DNA of 64,000 nt from Beijerinckia sp. 28-YEA-48. Lineage in GTDB: Bacteria > Pseudomonadota > Alphaproteobacteria > Rhizobiales > Beijerinckiaceae. Below are positions 44,548 through 54,372 of this stretch, one piece after another (the first letter of the stretch is position 1; each line of letters starts with the position of its first letter). The translations under genes and the position numbers were made by a program. The DNA lies in the NCBI RefSeq assembly GCF_900104955.1, contig NZ_FNSI01000001.1, positions 4,870,001 to 4,934,000 on the forward strand, given 5' to 3'. The notes under the pieces were generated by a model, which had not been told where the DNA came from, ran no database searches, and saw only the letters and a program-made list of their open reading frames with translations.

Positions 44548-44569
44548 CGCGGCGTTCCGGCCGCCGCGC
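44547..44569. terminator. GC-rich hairpin between convergent genes
   Basis: GCGCGGC (44547-44553) pairs with GCCGCGC (44563-44569) with a 9-nt loop, directly at the ClC stop and before the convergent phosphatase stop. No T-run, so weakly supported. Confidence 0.35.
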
Positions 44570-44580
44570 TGTTGGCGTGT

Positions 44581-46173
44581 TCAAGCCCGTTTCGGCTCGA
44601 TCTTCGTCGACCATAGGGCGTTGTCGTCGATGTCGCGCAAGGTCACGGTCATCGCTTCGCTTTCGCCATCGATCGCTACATGGCCAAAGAACTGCAGCCC
44701 TTCACTGGGTCCGGCATTTCTCAGCTGGTTCTGGCCTAGTCCCTTGGCATAGGCGAGTTGCGGTCCAAAGGTGTTGTCGAGATCCTTGGGGCTGCCGCTG
44801 CCGGCGTGCAGCGGGCCGGAGATGAATTCCCAGAACGGTTCGAAATCCTGGAACACGGCTTTGTTGGGATCGTAGTGGTGGGCGGCGGTGTAATGGACAT
44901 CAGCCGTTAGCCAGACGGTATTGTTGATTTTATTCTGCTTCATGAAAAACAAGAGATCGGCGATCTCAAGCTCGCGGCCTCTGGGCGGGCCATTGCCTTG
45001 GGCGATGGCTTCCGAGCCCCATTTGCGATCGTTGTCATAGGTCACGTTCAGGCTGAGCGGCATGTCGGCGGCAATGACCTTCCAGGTCGCCTTCGACGCC
45101 AGGAGTTCGCGCTTGAGCCAGGCGATTTGCTGGGGGCCGAGGAAATAGGCGTCTGGGCCATAGGTTTCCTGCTGGTTCTCGCCGTTGGCACCGCGATAGC
45201 TGCGCATATCAAGCATGAAGACGTCGAGCAGCGGGCCGTAAGGGATCTTGCGATAGACGCGGCCGGGCTCGGCGATTGAGTTGCGTAGCGGCAGATATTC
45301 GTGGAAGGCACGACTGGCGCGCGCCATCAGGATCAACGCGCTCTTCTCGGTGTATTTGCGGCGCTGATGCTCGGCGCGGGTCAGCGGCTCCTCCGGCCAC
45401 CAATTGTTGCTGACCTCGTGATCATCCCATTGCGTCAGGATCGGCACTTGCTCGTTGAAAGCCAGCACGTTCTTGTCGAGAAGATTGTATTTATAATTGC
45501 CGCGATATTCGGCAAGCGTTTCCGCCGGCTTGGATTTGTCCTCGGTGACGAGATTTTTCCAGATCTCGCCGTTTGGTAGTTTCTGCTCGGCCGGAAGCGG
45601 CGCGTCGGCATAAATATTGTCGCCGCTATGGATGAAGAAATCCGGTCGGTGCTTCAGCATGGCCGCATAGGTCCGCATGCCGCCGCGCGCTTCATCAATG
45701 CCCCAGCCTTGGCCGGCGGTGTCGCCTGACCAGACGAAAGAGATCGAGCGGCGATCGGTCGGTGCGGTGCGGAAGCGGCCGATCTTCTGTTCGCCGATGA
45801 GGGTCGGCGACGACAGATCCTGCAGGCGGATGCGATAGAAGATGTCCTGGTTGGCCGGCAGGCCTTCGATCAAGGCTTTGGCGGTGAAATCGCTCTCGGG
45901 CAAAGCATCGATGAAGAGCGAGGTATGAATGTCCTTGAAACTGTCGGTCGTCGCGATATCGACCAGCATGCGCGAGGGGCGGTCGGCGCGGGCCCAGACC
46001 ACGCCGCCATCGGTGGAGACATCGCCCGATTGCACGCCATGGCTGATCTGCGGCCGGTCGCCGGCGCGGCTGATATAAGGCCGGGCTATGCCGCCGGCCA
46101 AAGAGGCGGCGAGGGCCGAACCACCGGTGAGCAGCAGGCGGCGCGAAAATTTGGGTGCAACAAGCGCAGGCAT
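44581..46173 (-). CDS. phoD: alkaline phosphatase D family protein (PhoD-like)
   Basis: A 530-residue exported metallophosphatase. A Tat leader (SRRLLLTGGSALAASLAGG at about 10-28) is followed by the N-terminal PhoD beta domain (ISHGVQSGDVSTDGGVVWAR) and the catalytic domain. Metal ligands appear in FVWSGDTAGQG, HSGDNIYAD, TQWDDHEVSNNWW and TADVHYTAAHHYD. PhoD enzymes are calcium/iron phosphodiesterase-phosphatases active in the periplasm or outside; Tat export fits a folded metalloenzyme. It appears monocistronic. No Pho box was identified. Confidence 0.93.
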   Translation of the reverse strand: MPALVAPKFSRRLLLTGGSALAASLAGGIARPYISRAGDRPQISHGVQSGDVSTDGGVVWARADRPSRMLVDIATTDSFKDIHTSLFIDALPESDFTAKALIEGLPANQDIFYRIRLQDLSSPTLIGEQKIGRFRTAPTDRRSISFVWSGDTAGQGWGIDEARGGMRTYAAMLKHRPDFFIHSGDNIYADAPLPAEQKLPNGEIWKNLVTEDKSKPAETLAEYRGNYKYNLLDKNVLAFNEQVPILTQWDDHEVSNNWWPEEPLTRAEHQRRKYTEKSALILMARASRAFHEYLPLRNSIAEPGRVYRKIPYGPLLDVFMLDMRSYRGANGENQQETYGPDAYFLGPQQIAWLKRELLASKATWKVIAADMPLSLNVTYDNDRKWGSEAIAQGNGPPRGRELEIADLLFFMKQNKINNTVWLTADVHYTAAHHYDPNKAVFQDFEPFWEFISGPLHAGSGSPKDLDNTFGPQLAYAKGLGQNQLRNAGPSEGLQFFGHVAIDGESEAMTVTLRDIDDNALWSTKIEPKRA

Positions 46174-46291
46174 GGGGATCCCTTTTGGGCTCCTCCATGG
46201 GACTGTTACACATCCGAAGGCGCCGCCTGAGGACTAGCCTTCGCTTTCGACAGTTTTGTGATGCTCGCAAACTCTTGGCGACACAGGCCGA

Positions 46292-47590
46292 TCAATCGCG
46301 GGTGTGAACCTTTCGGCCGGCGACATAAGTTGCTTTGATGGCGCGCTCGTCGCCCAGCGTCATCAGCACGAACAGGCGTTCGTCGAGGCTGCGGGCATAG
46401 GATTCGCGCTCGGCCAAAAGCGGCGTCGCCATGAAGTCGAGCACGGCGAGATCGGCGTCCTTGCCGGCTTCGATACTGCCTATGTGCTGATCCTGATAGA
46501 TGGCGCGGGCCGAGCCGAGTGTCGCCAGATAAAAAGCCTGATGGGCCGACAGCGGGAAGTTGCGCAGTTGCGCCACCTTATAGGCTTCGTTCAAGGTCGC
46601 CAGTGGCGAGAAACTGGTGCCAGCGCCAATGTCGGAGCCCAAAGCGGTGCGTACTGGATTGGCGGAGACTAAAGCGCGTTCCAGATTGAACAGGCCGGAA
46701 CCGAGAAACAGATTTGATGTGGGGCAATGCACGACGGTGGCGCCGGCTTCCGCCAGGCGTTGCCATTCCGCTTCGACCAGATGGACGCCGTGGCCGAACA
46801 AAGCACGCGGGCCGACGAGACCGAAATGATCGTAGACATCGAGATAGTTCTTGTTGTTGGGGAAGAGTTCTTCGACCCATTTCAGCTCATCGGTGTTTTC
46901 CGAAATATGGGTCTGCATATAGACGCCGGGAATCTCCTTGAAGAGCGCGCCGGCGGCTTCCAGTTGATCCGGCGTGCTGGTCGGCGCGAAGCGCGGTGTC
47001 ACCACATAGAAGAAGCGGCCGCGATTGTGCCATTTCTCCGCCAGAGCCTTTGACTGATCATAGCCGGTCTGCGTGGTGTCGCGCAGGCCATCGGGCGCAT
47101 TGCGGTTCATCAGCACCTTGCCGGTGCCGGTGCGCAGCCCTAACAGTTCGGCTTCCTCGAAATAGGCGTCCACTGCTTCCGGATGTACGGTGGCATAGGT
47201 GACAGGCGTGGTGACGCCGGCCTTGATCTGCTCCCGTAGAAACACCTTGGCGACATGGCGGGCGAAGTCCTTGTCGTGATAGCGCTGCTCGGTGACGAAG
47301 ACATATTGGTTGAGCCATTCGAGCAATTTCTTGCCGTAAGAACCGACCATCGGCGTCTGCGGATAATGTACATGGGCATCGATGAAGCCGGGAATGATCA
47401 GGCCATCGCGGTGATGTTCTGGTATCACGCCTGCGGGGACACGGTGGGCGTCATAGGCGCCGGCATAGGTGATTTTGCCGCCGTCGATGACGATGAGCCC
47501 GTCGGATTCGTAGCGATAGGTGCTCTCCGCCGCGTCCTTGAACGGGTTGCTGGTATAGGAGAGAAAAGCACCACGCAGGGCGGAGGTCAT
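46292..47590 (-). CDS. guaD: guanine deaminase
   Basis: A 432-residue amidohydrolase that converts guanine to xanthine. Zinc ligands H73-x-H75 (FIDAHVHYPQTPMVGSYG), H228 and the Asp in ALGSDIGAGTSFSP are present, and the catalytic Glu of the HxxE motif is intact (QTHISE, E231). The HVHYPQTPMIGxxG and FLGSGLF segments are diagnostic for guanine deaminases. AAGGA precedes the ATG. It stands alone next to a small P-loop gene on the other strand; purine salvage or catabolism could link it to the NCS2 permease. Confidence 0.95.
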   Translation of the reverse strand: MTSALRGAFLSYTSNPFKDAAESTYRYESDGLIVIDGGKITYAGAYDAHRVPAGVIPEHHRDGLIIPGFIDAHVHYPQTPMVGSYGKKLLEWLNQYVFVTEQRYHDKDFARHVAKVFLREQIKAGVTTPVTYATVHPEAVDAYFEEAELLGLRTGTGKVLMNRNAPDGLRDTTQTGYDQSKALAEKWHNRGRFFYVVTPRFAPTSTPDQLEAAGALFKEIPGVYMQTHISENTDELKWVEELFPNNKNYLDVYDHFGLVGPRALFGHGVHLVEAEWQRLAEAGATVVHCPTSNLFLGSGLFNLERALVSANPVRTALGSDIGAGTSFSPLATLNEAYKVAQLRNFPLSAHQAFYLATLGSARAIYQDQHIGSIEAGKDADLAVLDFMATPLLAERESYARSLDERLFVLMTLGDERAIKATYVAGRKVHTRD

Positions 47591-47773
47591 CGTCGAGGTC
47601 CTTCAGATCGTGGCGGGCGTCACGACATCACATGCTTGGCGGAGATTGCATGAAAGCGTGATGGACACAAAACCCGTGGCCGCGTTAGGCGCGGTTTTGG
47701 TTCAAAAGCGCTTTGCAGCTCTTACAAAAATGCATTGAAAATTGGGGTTAGAAAGCCGGATGGGAGTCTCAAC

Positions 47774-48319
47774 GTGAATCGTTTCGTCATCATCTCGGGC
47801 TGTTCGGGCGGCGGCAAGTCGACTTTGCTCGCCGAGCTGGCGCGGCGCGGCCATGCGGTGGTCGAGGAGCCGGGACGGCGGATCGTGCAGGACGAGGTGG
47901 CGCGACAGGGCACGGCTTTGCCCTGGATTGATCTCACGGCCTTTCTACGCCGGGCCGTAGCGGTGGCATTGGCCGACCGTGAGGCGGCGGCCGCGCAAAG
48001 GGGCTGGGTGTTCTTCGATCGCGGTCTTGTCGATGCCGCCGTGGGGCTTGAGCATGAGACTGGCGAGCCGCTGTTGCAGGCGCTGGGCAAGGTTTTAGGG
48101 ACGGCGCATCGTTCTCACCACCGCGCATTCCTGACGCCGCCGTGGCCTGAAATCTATGTCACCGATCCGGAGCGGCAGCATGGTTTCGCGGCGGCGGTGG
48201 CGGAATATGAGCGGCTGCTCGTCGCCTATCCGGCGCTCGGCTATGACGTCAGTATTTTGCCGAAGGTCAGTGTCACCGAGCGCGCCGATTTCATCCTGGA
48301 TCTGCTGGAACGCGACTAG
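47774..48319 (+). CDS. small AAA/P-loop ATPase domain protein
   Basis: A 181-residue P-loop protein: Walker A GCSGGGKST at residues 8-16, then EEPGRRIVQDEVARQ and VFFDRGLVDAAVG. The outline is that of small kinase-like AAA proteins often named ATPase or predicted kinase. The GTG at 47774 has GGGAG upstream and starts exactly at the fold; an earlier TTG is less likely. Its stop overlaps the stop of the convergent Lrp gene. Substrate unknown. Confidence 0.8.
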   Translation: MNRFVIISGCSGGGKSTLLAELARRGHAVVEEPGRRIVQDEVARQGTALPWIDLTAFLRRAVAVALADREAAAAQRGWVFFDRGLVDAAVGLEHETGEPLLQALGKVLGTAHRSHHRAFLTPPWPEIYVTDPERQHGFAAAVAEYERLLVAYPALGYDVSILPKVSVTERADFILDLLERD

Positions 48320-48780
48320 CGGCTCTGGCCAACCCGCGTCGCCAGCACGTTGCGAATGGCAAAGCTGGAATGGATGCGCTGCACGCCGGGTAGGCGCGAG
48401 AGAATGCCTTTGTGGATGGCCTCGAAGTCGCCGGCGCTGGCCACTTCGACGCGCAGCAGATAATCGGCGCCGCCGGTCATCAGATAGCATTCGAGGATTT
48501 CGGGATGCTGCTTCACCGCTGCCTCGAAGCGGTCGAGGTCTTCCTCCGTCTGGCGCTCCAAAGTGATGTTGATGATGACGGCGATGGCCGAGGCGTCGGA
48601 GGCCTGGCCGATCAGTGCCGTATAGCCGCGCAGAATGCCGTCGCGCTCCAGCATCTGGATACGGCGTAGACACGCCGATGGCGACAGGCCGACATCGGCG
48701 GCGAGCTTGGTCGTGCTGATACGGGCGTTGAGCCGTAGCAGGCGGATGATGTTGCGGTCGATCGTGTCCAATCCGGCCAT
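48316..48780 (-). CDS. Lrp/AsnC family transcriptional regulator
   Basis: A 154-residue Lrp-type regulator: N-terminal helix-turn-helix (LDTIDRNIIRLLRLNARIST, then VGLSPSACLRRIQMLERDG) and a RAM ligand-binding domain (LECYLMTGGADYLLRVEVAS). It is divergent from the alanine racemase and D-amino acid dehydrogenase genes, so it likely activates them with alanine as effector, as known for other dad operons. The ATG at 48780 is weakly preceded by GGA; AT-rich sequence lies upstream. Confidence 0.93.
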   Translation of the reverse strand: MAGLDTIDRNIIRLLRLNARISTTKLAADVGLSPSACLRRIQMLERDGILRGYTALIGQASDASAIAVIINITLERQTEEDLDRFEAAVKQHPEILECYLMTGGADYLLRVEVASAGDFEAIHKGILSRLPGVQRIHSSFAIRNVLATRVGQSR

Positions 48781-48909
48781 GCAAAAATCCAGCGTTATTT
48801 GAATAAAGGCATTAAAAATCATCTATTTTTGCAGTAATCAATGATCAATTGCGCGAAAATTCCACATATCTTGCGCTAGATTGCCACGATTGGACGGCAG
48901 GAGTGGGCA

Positions 48910-50031
48910 ATGGGTGAGGCGGTGGGATTGGGGTGCATCCCGAGTGGTTGTTCCGGCGTGCTCACCATTGATCTTGGTGCCCTTCAGCGGAACTACCGGG
49001 CTCTGGCCGACCGATCGCGCCCGGCCGCGACGGCAGCGGTGGTCAAGGCCGATGCCTATGGGCTGGGGGTTGATCAGGTAGGCCCGGCGCTCCAGGCCGC
49101 CGGCTGCCGCGATTTCTTCGTGGCGCAGTTCGGCGAGGCGGTGCATTTGCGGCGCCTGCTCGCCAATGACGCGCGCGTGTATGTACTCAACGGCTTGCAG
49201 CCGGGTGAGGAAGCAGCGGCCGCCGATCTCGCCGTTATCCCTGTGCTCAATTCGCTCGAACAGCTTTCGTTGTGGTCGGCGCTCGCCAAGCAGCGCGCTG
49301 TCATGCTGCCGGCGCTCTTGCAGGTGGACACGGGCATGTCGCGCCTTGGCCTGTCACGCCAAGAGGTCGATGCGCTCGCCGCCGATCGAGGCTTATGCGA
49401 TGGCGTCGATCTGCGCTTTTTGATGAGCCATCTCGCCTGTGGCGACGAACACGCCCATGGGCAGAATGCCGAGCAGCTGGCGGTTCTGCGTCAGGTCGCG
49501 GCCTTGTTCCCCGATCTGCCGCTCTGCTTCGCCAATTCGGGCGGCATCTTTCTCGGGACCGATTTTCACGGCAACCTGGCGCGTCCGGGCATCGCGCTTT
49601 ATGGCGGCACGCCGAGCGATGCGCCTGGTGCCGCGATGCAGCCGGTGGTGCGCCTCGACGTGCGCGTGGTGCAGACGCGCAGCGTGCCGGCGGGGGCACG
49701 CGTTGGTTATGGCGCCACCTATGTGGCCTCGACCGAGATGCGGCTGGCGACCATAGCTGCGGGTTATGCGGACGGTCTGCCACGCAGCCTCAGCAGCAAA
49801 GGTGCCGCTTATTACGACGGCATCCGCCTGCCGATCGTCGGCCGCGTTTCCATGGACAGCCTGACGCTCGATATCGGCGCGTTGCCGCCTTCGGCGTTGC
49901 GTCTCGGCAGCTTGGTCGAAATCATCGGCCCGCACCAGAGCCTGGAAATGATCGCCGCTGATGCTGGCACCATCTCCTATGAAATCCTGACCAGTTTAGG
50001 TCGCCGTTATCATCGTCATTATATCGTTTAG
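48910..50031 (+). CDS. alr: alanine racemase (catabolic DadX-type by context)
   Basis: A 373-residue PLP enzyme that interconverts L- and D-alanine. The PLP lysine is K46 ([11 protein letters not shown]), the opposing catalytic Tyr is Y267 (RVGYGATY), and the C-terminal [12 protein letters not shown] segment is typical. Because dadA starts 26 nt downstream and an Lrp gene is divergent, this is probably the catabolic racemase. GGAG precedes the ATG. Confidence 0.95.
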   Translation: MGEAVGLGCIPSGCSGVLTIDLGALQRNYRALADRSRPAATAAVVKADAYGLGVDQVGPALQAAGCRDFFVAQFGEAVHLRRLLANDARVYVLNGLQPGEEAAAADLAVIPVLNSLEQLSLWSALAKQRAVMLPALLQVDTGMSRLGLSRQEVDALAADRGLCDGVDLRFLMSHLACGDEHAHGQNAEQLAVLRQVAALFPDLPLCFANSGGIFLGTDFHGNLARPGIALYGGTPSDAPGAAMQPVVRLDVRVVQTRSVPAGARVGYGATYVASTEMRLATIAAGYADGLPRSLSSKGAAYYDGIRLPIVGRVSMDSLTLDIGALPPSALRLGSLVEIIGPHQSLEMIAADAGTISYEILTSLGRRYHRHYIV

Positions 50032-50057
50032 ACTATGCCATTCGGACTGGGGCTATC

Positions 50058-51311
50058 ATGAAGATCGTTGTTCTGGGCGCGGGTGTCATCGGCGTCACCA
50101 CCGCCTATTATCTGGCGAAGGCCGGCCATGAAGTGGTCGTGCTTGAACGCCAGCCCGATGTTGGGCTCGAAACCAGCTTCGCCAATGCCGGTGAAATCTC
50201 GCCAGGCTATGCCTCGCCGTGGGCCGCGCCCGGCATTCCGCTGAAGGCGCTGAAGTGGATCTTTATGAAGAACGCGCCGCTGATCCTGCATCCACTGATG
50301 GATACGGCGACCTGGCGCTGGATGTTCTCGATCCTGATGAACTGCACCGCGCCGCGCTACGCCCTCAACAAAAGCCGCATGGTGCGGGTCGCCGAATATA
50401 GCCGCGATTGCCTGATCGCGCTGCGCGACGAGCTTGGCATCACCTATGATCATCGCACCCAGGGCACGCTGCAATTGTTCCGCACGCAAAAGCAGCTCGA
50501 TGGCACCGCCAAGGATATCGAGGTGTTGCGTGATTATGGCGTCGCCTATGATGTGCTCGATCCCGATGGCTGCATAGGCGCTGAGCCGGCGCTGGCCCAT
50601 GTGCGCGAGAAATTCGTTGGCGGCTTGCGGTTGCCCCATGATGAAACCGGCGATTGCTTCAAATTCACCACGATCCTGCGGGCGCATGCCGAAGCGCTGG
50701 GCGTGACGTTCCGCTTCGGCGTCGATATCCGCGGCCTGAGCCAGGCGGGCGATCGCCTCACCGCCGTTGAGACCGATCAAGGCGTGGTGACGGCGGATCT
50801 GTTCGTCACCGCGCTTGGCAGTTTTACGACGGCGATGCTGAAACCGCTCGGACTGAAATTGCCGATCTATCCGGTGAAGGGCTATTCGATCACCGTGCCG
50901 ATTGTCGAAGAGAGCCGCGCGCCGGTCTCCACCATCATGGACGAGACCTATAAGATCGCCATCACGCGGCTGGGCGATCGCATTCGCGTCGGCGGCATGG
51001 CGGAGATCGCCGGCTTCAACACCGATCTGCAGACGGGTCGGCGCACCACTTTGGAATTTTCGGTCGAGGATCTGTTCGGCGGCGCCGGCGACCAGAGCCG
51101 CGCCACCTTCTGGACCGGTCTGCGGCCGATGACGCCGGACGGAACGCCGGTGATCGGCGCCACCCGCTTCAAGAACCTCTACATCAACTCCGGTCATGGC
51201 ACGCTCGGCTGGACCATGGCCTGTGGTTCCGGCCGCGTGCTGGCCGATCTGGTCAGCGGCCGCAAACCCGACATCGAAACCGCCGATCTGGCGCTCAGCC
51301 GCTACAATTGA
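50058..51311 (+). CDS. dadA: D-amino acid dehydrogenase small subunit DadA
   Basis: A 417-residue FAD enzyme that oxidises D-alanine and other D-amino acids to oxo acids, passing electrons to the respiratory chain. The dinucleotide motif [19 protein letters not shown] begins at residue 4; [19 protein letters not shown] and [17 protein letters not shown] are diagnostic. It completes the L-Ala to D-Ala to pyruvate route with the upstream racemase. Confidence 0.95.
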   Translation: MKIVVLGAGVIGVTTAYYLAKAGHEVVVLERQPDVGLETSFANAGEISPGYASPWAAPGIPLKALKWIFMKNAPLILHPLMDTATWRWMFSILMNCTAPRYALNKSRMVRVAEYSRDCLIALRDELGITYDHRTQGTLQLFRTQKQLDGTAKDIEVLRDYGVAYDVLDPDGCIGAEPALAHVREKFVGGLRLPHDETGDCFKFTTILRAHAEALGVTFRFGVDIRGLSQAGDRLTAVETDQGVVTADLFVTALGSFTTAMLKPLGLKLPIYPVKGYSITVPIVEESRAPVSTIMDETYKIAITRLGDRIRVGGMAEIAGFNTDLQTGRRTTLEFSVEDLFGGAGDQSRATFWTGLRPMTPDGTPVIGATRFKNLYINSGHGTLGWTMACGSGRVLADLVSGRKPDIETADLALSRYN

Positions 51312-51436
51312 CCGTACCTTCGATCGAAATCACTCATCGACTCGCCCAGCTTTAAGATTTGGATCGATGCAGGCGGCATCGCTATCCTCGCCTCGTTCGC
51401 CTGCTCCAGCCAGCGGCCGGCGACGGGGAGGATGCG

Positions 51437-52681
51437 ATGGCTCAGGATGAGGGACGGGCGGGTGCGCCGGTCGGCATAAAATTGGGTGTGGTGAGCGCGA
51501 TCATGGCCGCGAGCCTGACGACAAGCATCACCGTGCCGCCGATCCTGCCGAAAATGCTGGATCACTATCGCGATGTCCCCAATGCCACTTTCCTGGTGCC
51601 ACTGGTGGTGACACTGCCGTTCGTCGTCAGCGTGATCATCGCGCCGTTCGTCGGTGCGCTCAGCGATCGGATCGATCGCCGCGCCATCGTCATCGCCGCC
51701 TCGCTGTTTGCGACGCTGTTCGGCTGCGCGCCCTATTTCCTCGAAGCCCTGCCGGCGATCCTCATAGCGCGCTTTCTGATGGGGCTTGCCACCGGCACCC
51801 TGCTGGTGTGCACGTCGGCTTTGATCGCTGATCTTTTTGTCGGCCCCGGTCGGCAGCGCATGCTCGGACTGAAATACGCCGCGCTCGGCATCACGCATAT
51901 TGCGGCTTTCGCTGTTATCGGCCATCTCGCCGAGACCGATTGGCATAATGCCTTTCTGATCTTCCTCTGGGGCCTTGTCGCGGCGGCTTTGACCTTGGCC
52001 TTCATTCCGCGCCGGCCCAATGTCGAGCGTGGTACCGCAGTGGCACATGCCGCGCCGATTCCGTGGCGGCGTTTGGCGCCGGTCTTTGGCGGCGTGCTCC
52101 TCGGTGCCATGGCGTTCGACGTGCTGCTCACCGGCACGCCCTTCCTGGCGATCGAACGTGGTCTCGGCGGCGCGCGCATGGCGGGCTATCTCGCCGCCGT
52201 CGCCTCGACCGGCATGCTGATTGGCGCCAGTCTCTTTCCCTTCATCGCGCGGCGCATCGAAGGGGCGGCGCTGTGGATCATCATCTTCGCCATCGCCGCC
52301 GCTGGCTATCTGCTGCTCGCCGCCGCGCCGTCGCTGCCCTTCATGGTGGCTGGCATTCTTATCGTCGGCGCGGGCTGCGGCATGGTGCAGCCCAACAGCC
52401 TGAGCATTCTGTTCGGCCTGGTGCCGGTGACGGCGCGCGGCCGCGTCGCTGGCATACAGACCACCTGCTTCTTCCTCGGCATGGCGGTCGGGCCGTTGAT
52501 CGGCGTGACGCTCGGCAAGGCGCTTGGCTCCCACGCCATTCTGTTCGATGGCTTCGGACTGGTGCTGGTGGCGATCGCGGCGATCTATCTACTGCTGTTG
52601 TGGCGCGAGCGCCGTTCTGGTCCGACGCCGGGTGAAGCGACTTCCTCCAAGCCGGCGACATCAATCAGTTCCATTCATTGA
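51437..52681 (+). CDS. MFS transporter
   Basis: A 414-residue, 12-TM major facilitator protein. The loop 2-3 motif reads GALSDRIDRRAIVIAAS and helices 4-5 carry IARFLMGLATGTLLVC. The start at 51437 follows GGGGAGG. The group outline (drug/sugar-like exporters) does not reveal the substrate. It lies 125 nt after dadA in the same direction; export of an amino acid or derived compound is conceivable but unproven. Confidence 0.88.
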   Translation: MAQDEGRAGAPVGIKLGVVSAIMAASLTTSITVPPILPKMLDHYRDVPNATFLVPLVVTLPFVVSVIIAPFVGALSDRIDRRAIVIAASLFATLFGCAPYFLEALPAILIARFLMGLATGTLLVCTSALIADLFVGPGRQRMLGLKYAALGITHIAAFAVIGHLAETDWHNAFLIFLWGLVAAALTLAFIPRRPNVERGTAVAHAAPIPWRRLAPVFGGVLLGAMAFDVLLTGTPFLAIERGLGGARMAGYLAAVASTGMLIGASLFPFIARRIEGAALWIIIFAIAAAGYLLLAAAPSLPFMVAGILIVGAGCGMVQPNSLSILFGLVPVTARGRVAGIQTTCFFLGMAVGPLIGVTLGKALGSHAILFDGFGLVLVAIAAIYLLLLWRERRSGPTPGEATSSKPATSISSIH

Positions 52682-52787
52682 GACGTTAGTTTTTATGCGT
52701 TGGATTGATGAATGAGTGGATCCTAGTCTGCCTCGGTGTTTGAAAAACCCCTGTGCCGCAAGGCGGGGCATGCTGAGGGAGGGGCCT

Positions 52788-53342
52788 GTGTCGGAGAGTT
52801 GTGTGTCGCGATCCACGGGAGGGCGCGACGGCTTCCTATCCTATGATCTGCTTGGTCTCACGGTGGCTTTCGACCGGACCTATCCCGTGCCGATGGCTGA
52901 TCTGTGGGCTTGCCTGACGCAGCCCGATCGCATGGCCGGTTGGCTTGGTCCGGTTGAAGAGATCGATTTGCGTGTCGGCGGACGCATCGTCGCCTGTCTG
53001 CATCCACAAAACGGCGCCTGGTTGCACGGCGAAATCCTGACGCTTGAAGAAGGTCGCCGACTCGAATTCACCTGGACGGTGCCGGCCCATGGGCAGACGC
53101 CGGAGTTTTCCGGTACGGTGCTGGCGCTTGGTCTTGGGCCAGCACCAGGCGGCAGTCGTTTGCTGTTTCGCCATCGCGGCGTGCCGCAACCGCGCGTGCC
53201 CGATCTTTTCGCCGCTTCGCATCTGCGCCTCGACCAGCTGCCGACGATGCCTGGTGCGCGCGCCGTGGTCGATCGCCAGCGCTTCCTGGCGCTGCGCGAA
53301 CTTTATGCCGCCGATTTTTCACTTGGTAAGGAGACCGCTTGA
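52788..53342 (+). CDS. SRPBCC (AHSA1-like) family protein
   Basis: A 184-residue protein of the START-like hydrophobic-cavity fold: TVAFDRTYPVPMADLWACLT, GWLGPVEEIDLRVGGRI, and GEILTLEEGRRLEFTW. These proteins bind lipophilic or aromatic ligands; some are aromatases or oxygenase subunits. The GTG at 52788 has GGGAGGGG upstream. The stop overlaps the next start (TGATG), so it begins a tightly coupled operon with an alcohol-dehydrogenase-like protein and a VanB-type reductase. Confidence 0.83.
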   Translation: MSESCVSRSTGGRDGFLSYDLLGLTVAFDRTYPVPMADLWACLTQPDRMAGWLGPVEEIDLRVGGRIVACLHPQNGAWLHGEILTLEEGRRLEFTWTVPAHGQTPEFSGTVLALGLGPAPGGSRLLFRHRGVPQPRVPDLFAASHLRLDQLPTMPGARAVVDRQRFLALRELYAADFSLGKETA

Positions 53343-54370
53343 TGCGTGCCATTGTCATTTCACAACCGGGCGGCCCTGAAGTGCTGGCGCTGCATGATCT
53401 GGCCGAACCAAAGCCTGGCCCAAACGAAGTGGTGCTGCGGGTCGGCGCCGTCTCGGTCAACCGCTCTTATGACCTCGCCGTGCGCGCCGGCACGTCGCCG
53501 TTCAATCCGTCTTATCCGGTGACGCCGGGTGTCGATCCCTCGGGCGAGATCATCGCTGTCGGCACAGGCGTCGATCGCACGCGCATTGGCCAAAGGGTGA
53601 CGGTGCTCGGCATGGTCCGCTGCGGTAAATGCGAGCCCTGCCAGGCAGGGCGACGCTGCCTGCACAACAAGCCGATCGGCGTGCAGGCGCCAGGCGGCTG
53701 TGCCGAACATGTGGCTGTCGATCAGCTGCAAGTGCGGCCGATCCCCGACGGGCTCGACTATGCCGATGCGACGGTGATCAGCCGCCATGGCGCGGCGGCA
53801 ACGGCGCAGATCGCCACCGCGCAGTTGCAGCCGGGCGAATGGGTTTTGGTGATGGGGGCGGCCGGCGGGCTCGGCAATATCCTCATCCAGCTTGCTGCCA
53901 TGGCCGGTGCGAAAGTGATCGCGGCGGCTGGCAGTGCCGAGCGCGTGCAGGCGGGGCTTGATGTCGGCGCTGCTTTCGGTATCGATTATCGCCGCGACGA
54001 TCTGGCCAAGCGTGTGATGGAGATCACGGATGGTCATGGCGCCGATGCGGTGCTGGAAAACATCGGCGATCCCGATCTGTTCAAAAGCGCCTTCGCCAGT
54101 CTCGCCACCGGCGGCCGCCTCGTCACCATGGGCTATCACGGCGGCGGCGTCGTGCCGCTCGATGTGAAGCAATTGCATCTGAAACGGTTGCGGGTGCTTT
54201 CGGTGGCACCGGCCAAGGGCGATGCCGATCTGATGCGCTGTTTGCAGCTGGGCGCCGAAGGCAAATTGACGGCGCTGATCGCCAAGACCTTTCCGCTTGA
54301 ACAGACGATCGATGCGCATCGGCTGGCGGAGCAGGGCAGCGCCATCGGCAAGATCATCATCGCCCCTTGA
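53342..54370 (+). CDS. zinc-binding/quinone oxidoreductase-like MDR protein
   Basis: A 342-residue medium-chain dehydrogenase. The NADPH motif GAAGGLGNILIQLA (about 176-189) is intact. The structural-zinc lobe is present (CGKCEPCQAGRRC), but the catalytic-zinc Cys position near residue 40 reads VNRSYDL, as in quinone oxidoreductases. It would reduce a quinone or enone with NADPH, without catalytic zinc. Overlaps the preceding SRPBCC gene by one base. Confidence 0.87.
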   Translation: MRAIVISQPGGPEVLALHDLAEPKPGPNEVVLRVGAVSVNRSYDLAVRAGTSPFNPSYPVTPGVDPSGEIIAVGTGVDRTRIGQRVTVLGMVRCGKCEPCQAGRRCLHNKPIGVQAPGGCAEHVAVDQLQVRPIPDGLDYADATVISRHGAAATAQIATAQLQPGEWVLVMGAAGGLGNILIQLAAMAGAKVIAAAGSAERVQAGLDVGAAFGIDYRRDDLAKRVMEITDGHGADAVLENIGDPDLFKSAFASLATGGRLVTMGYHGGGVVPLDVKQLHLKRLRVLSVAPAKGDADLMRCLQLGAEGKLTALIAKTFPLEQTIDAHRLAEQGSAIGKIIIAP

Positions 54371-54372
54371 TC

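Noticed and set aside
51302-52534. 410-codon minus-strand frame
   Set aside because: Antisense to an MFS transporter with proper membrane helices; charged low-complexity translation.
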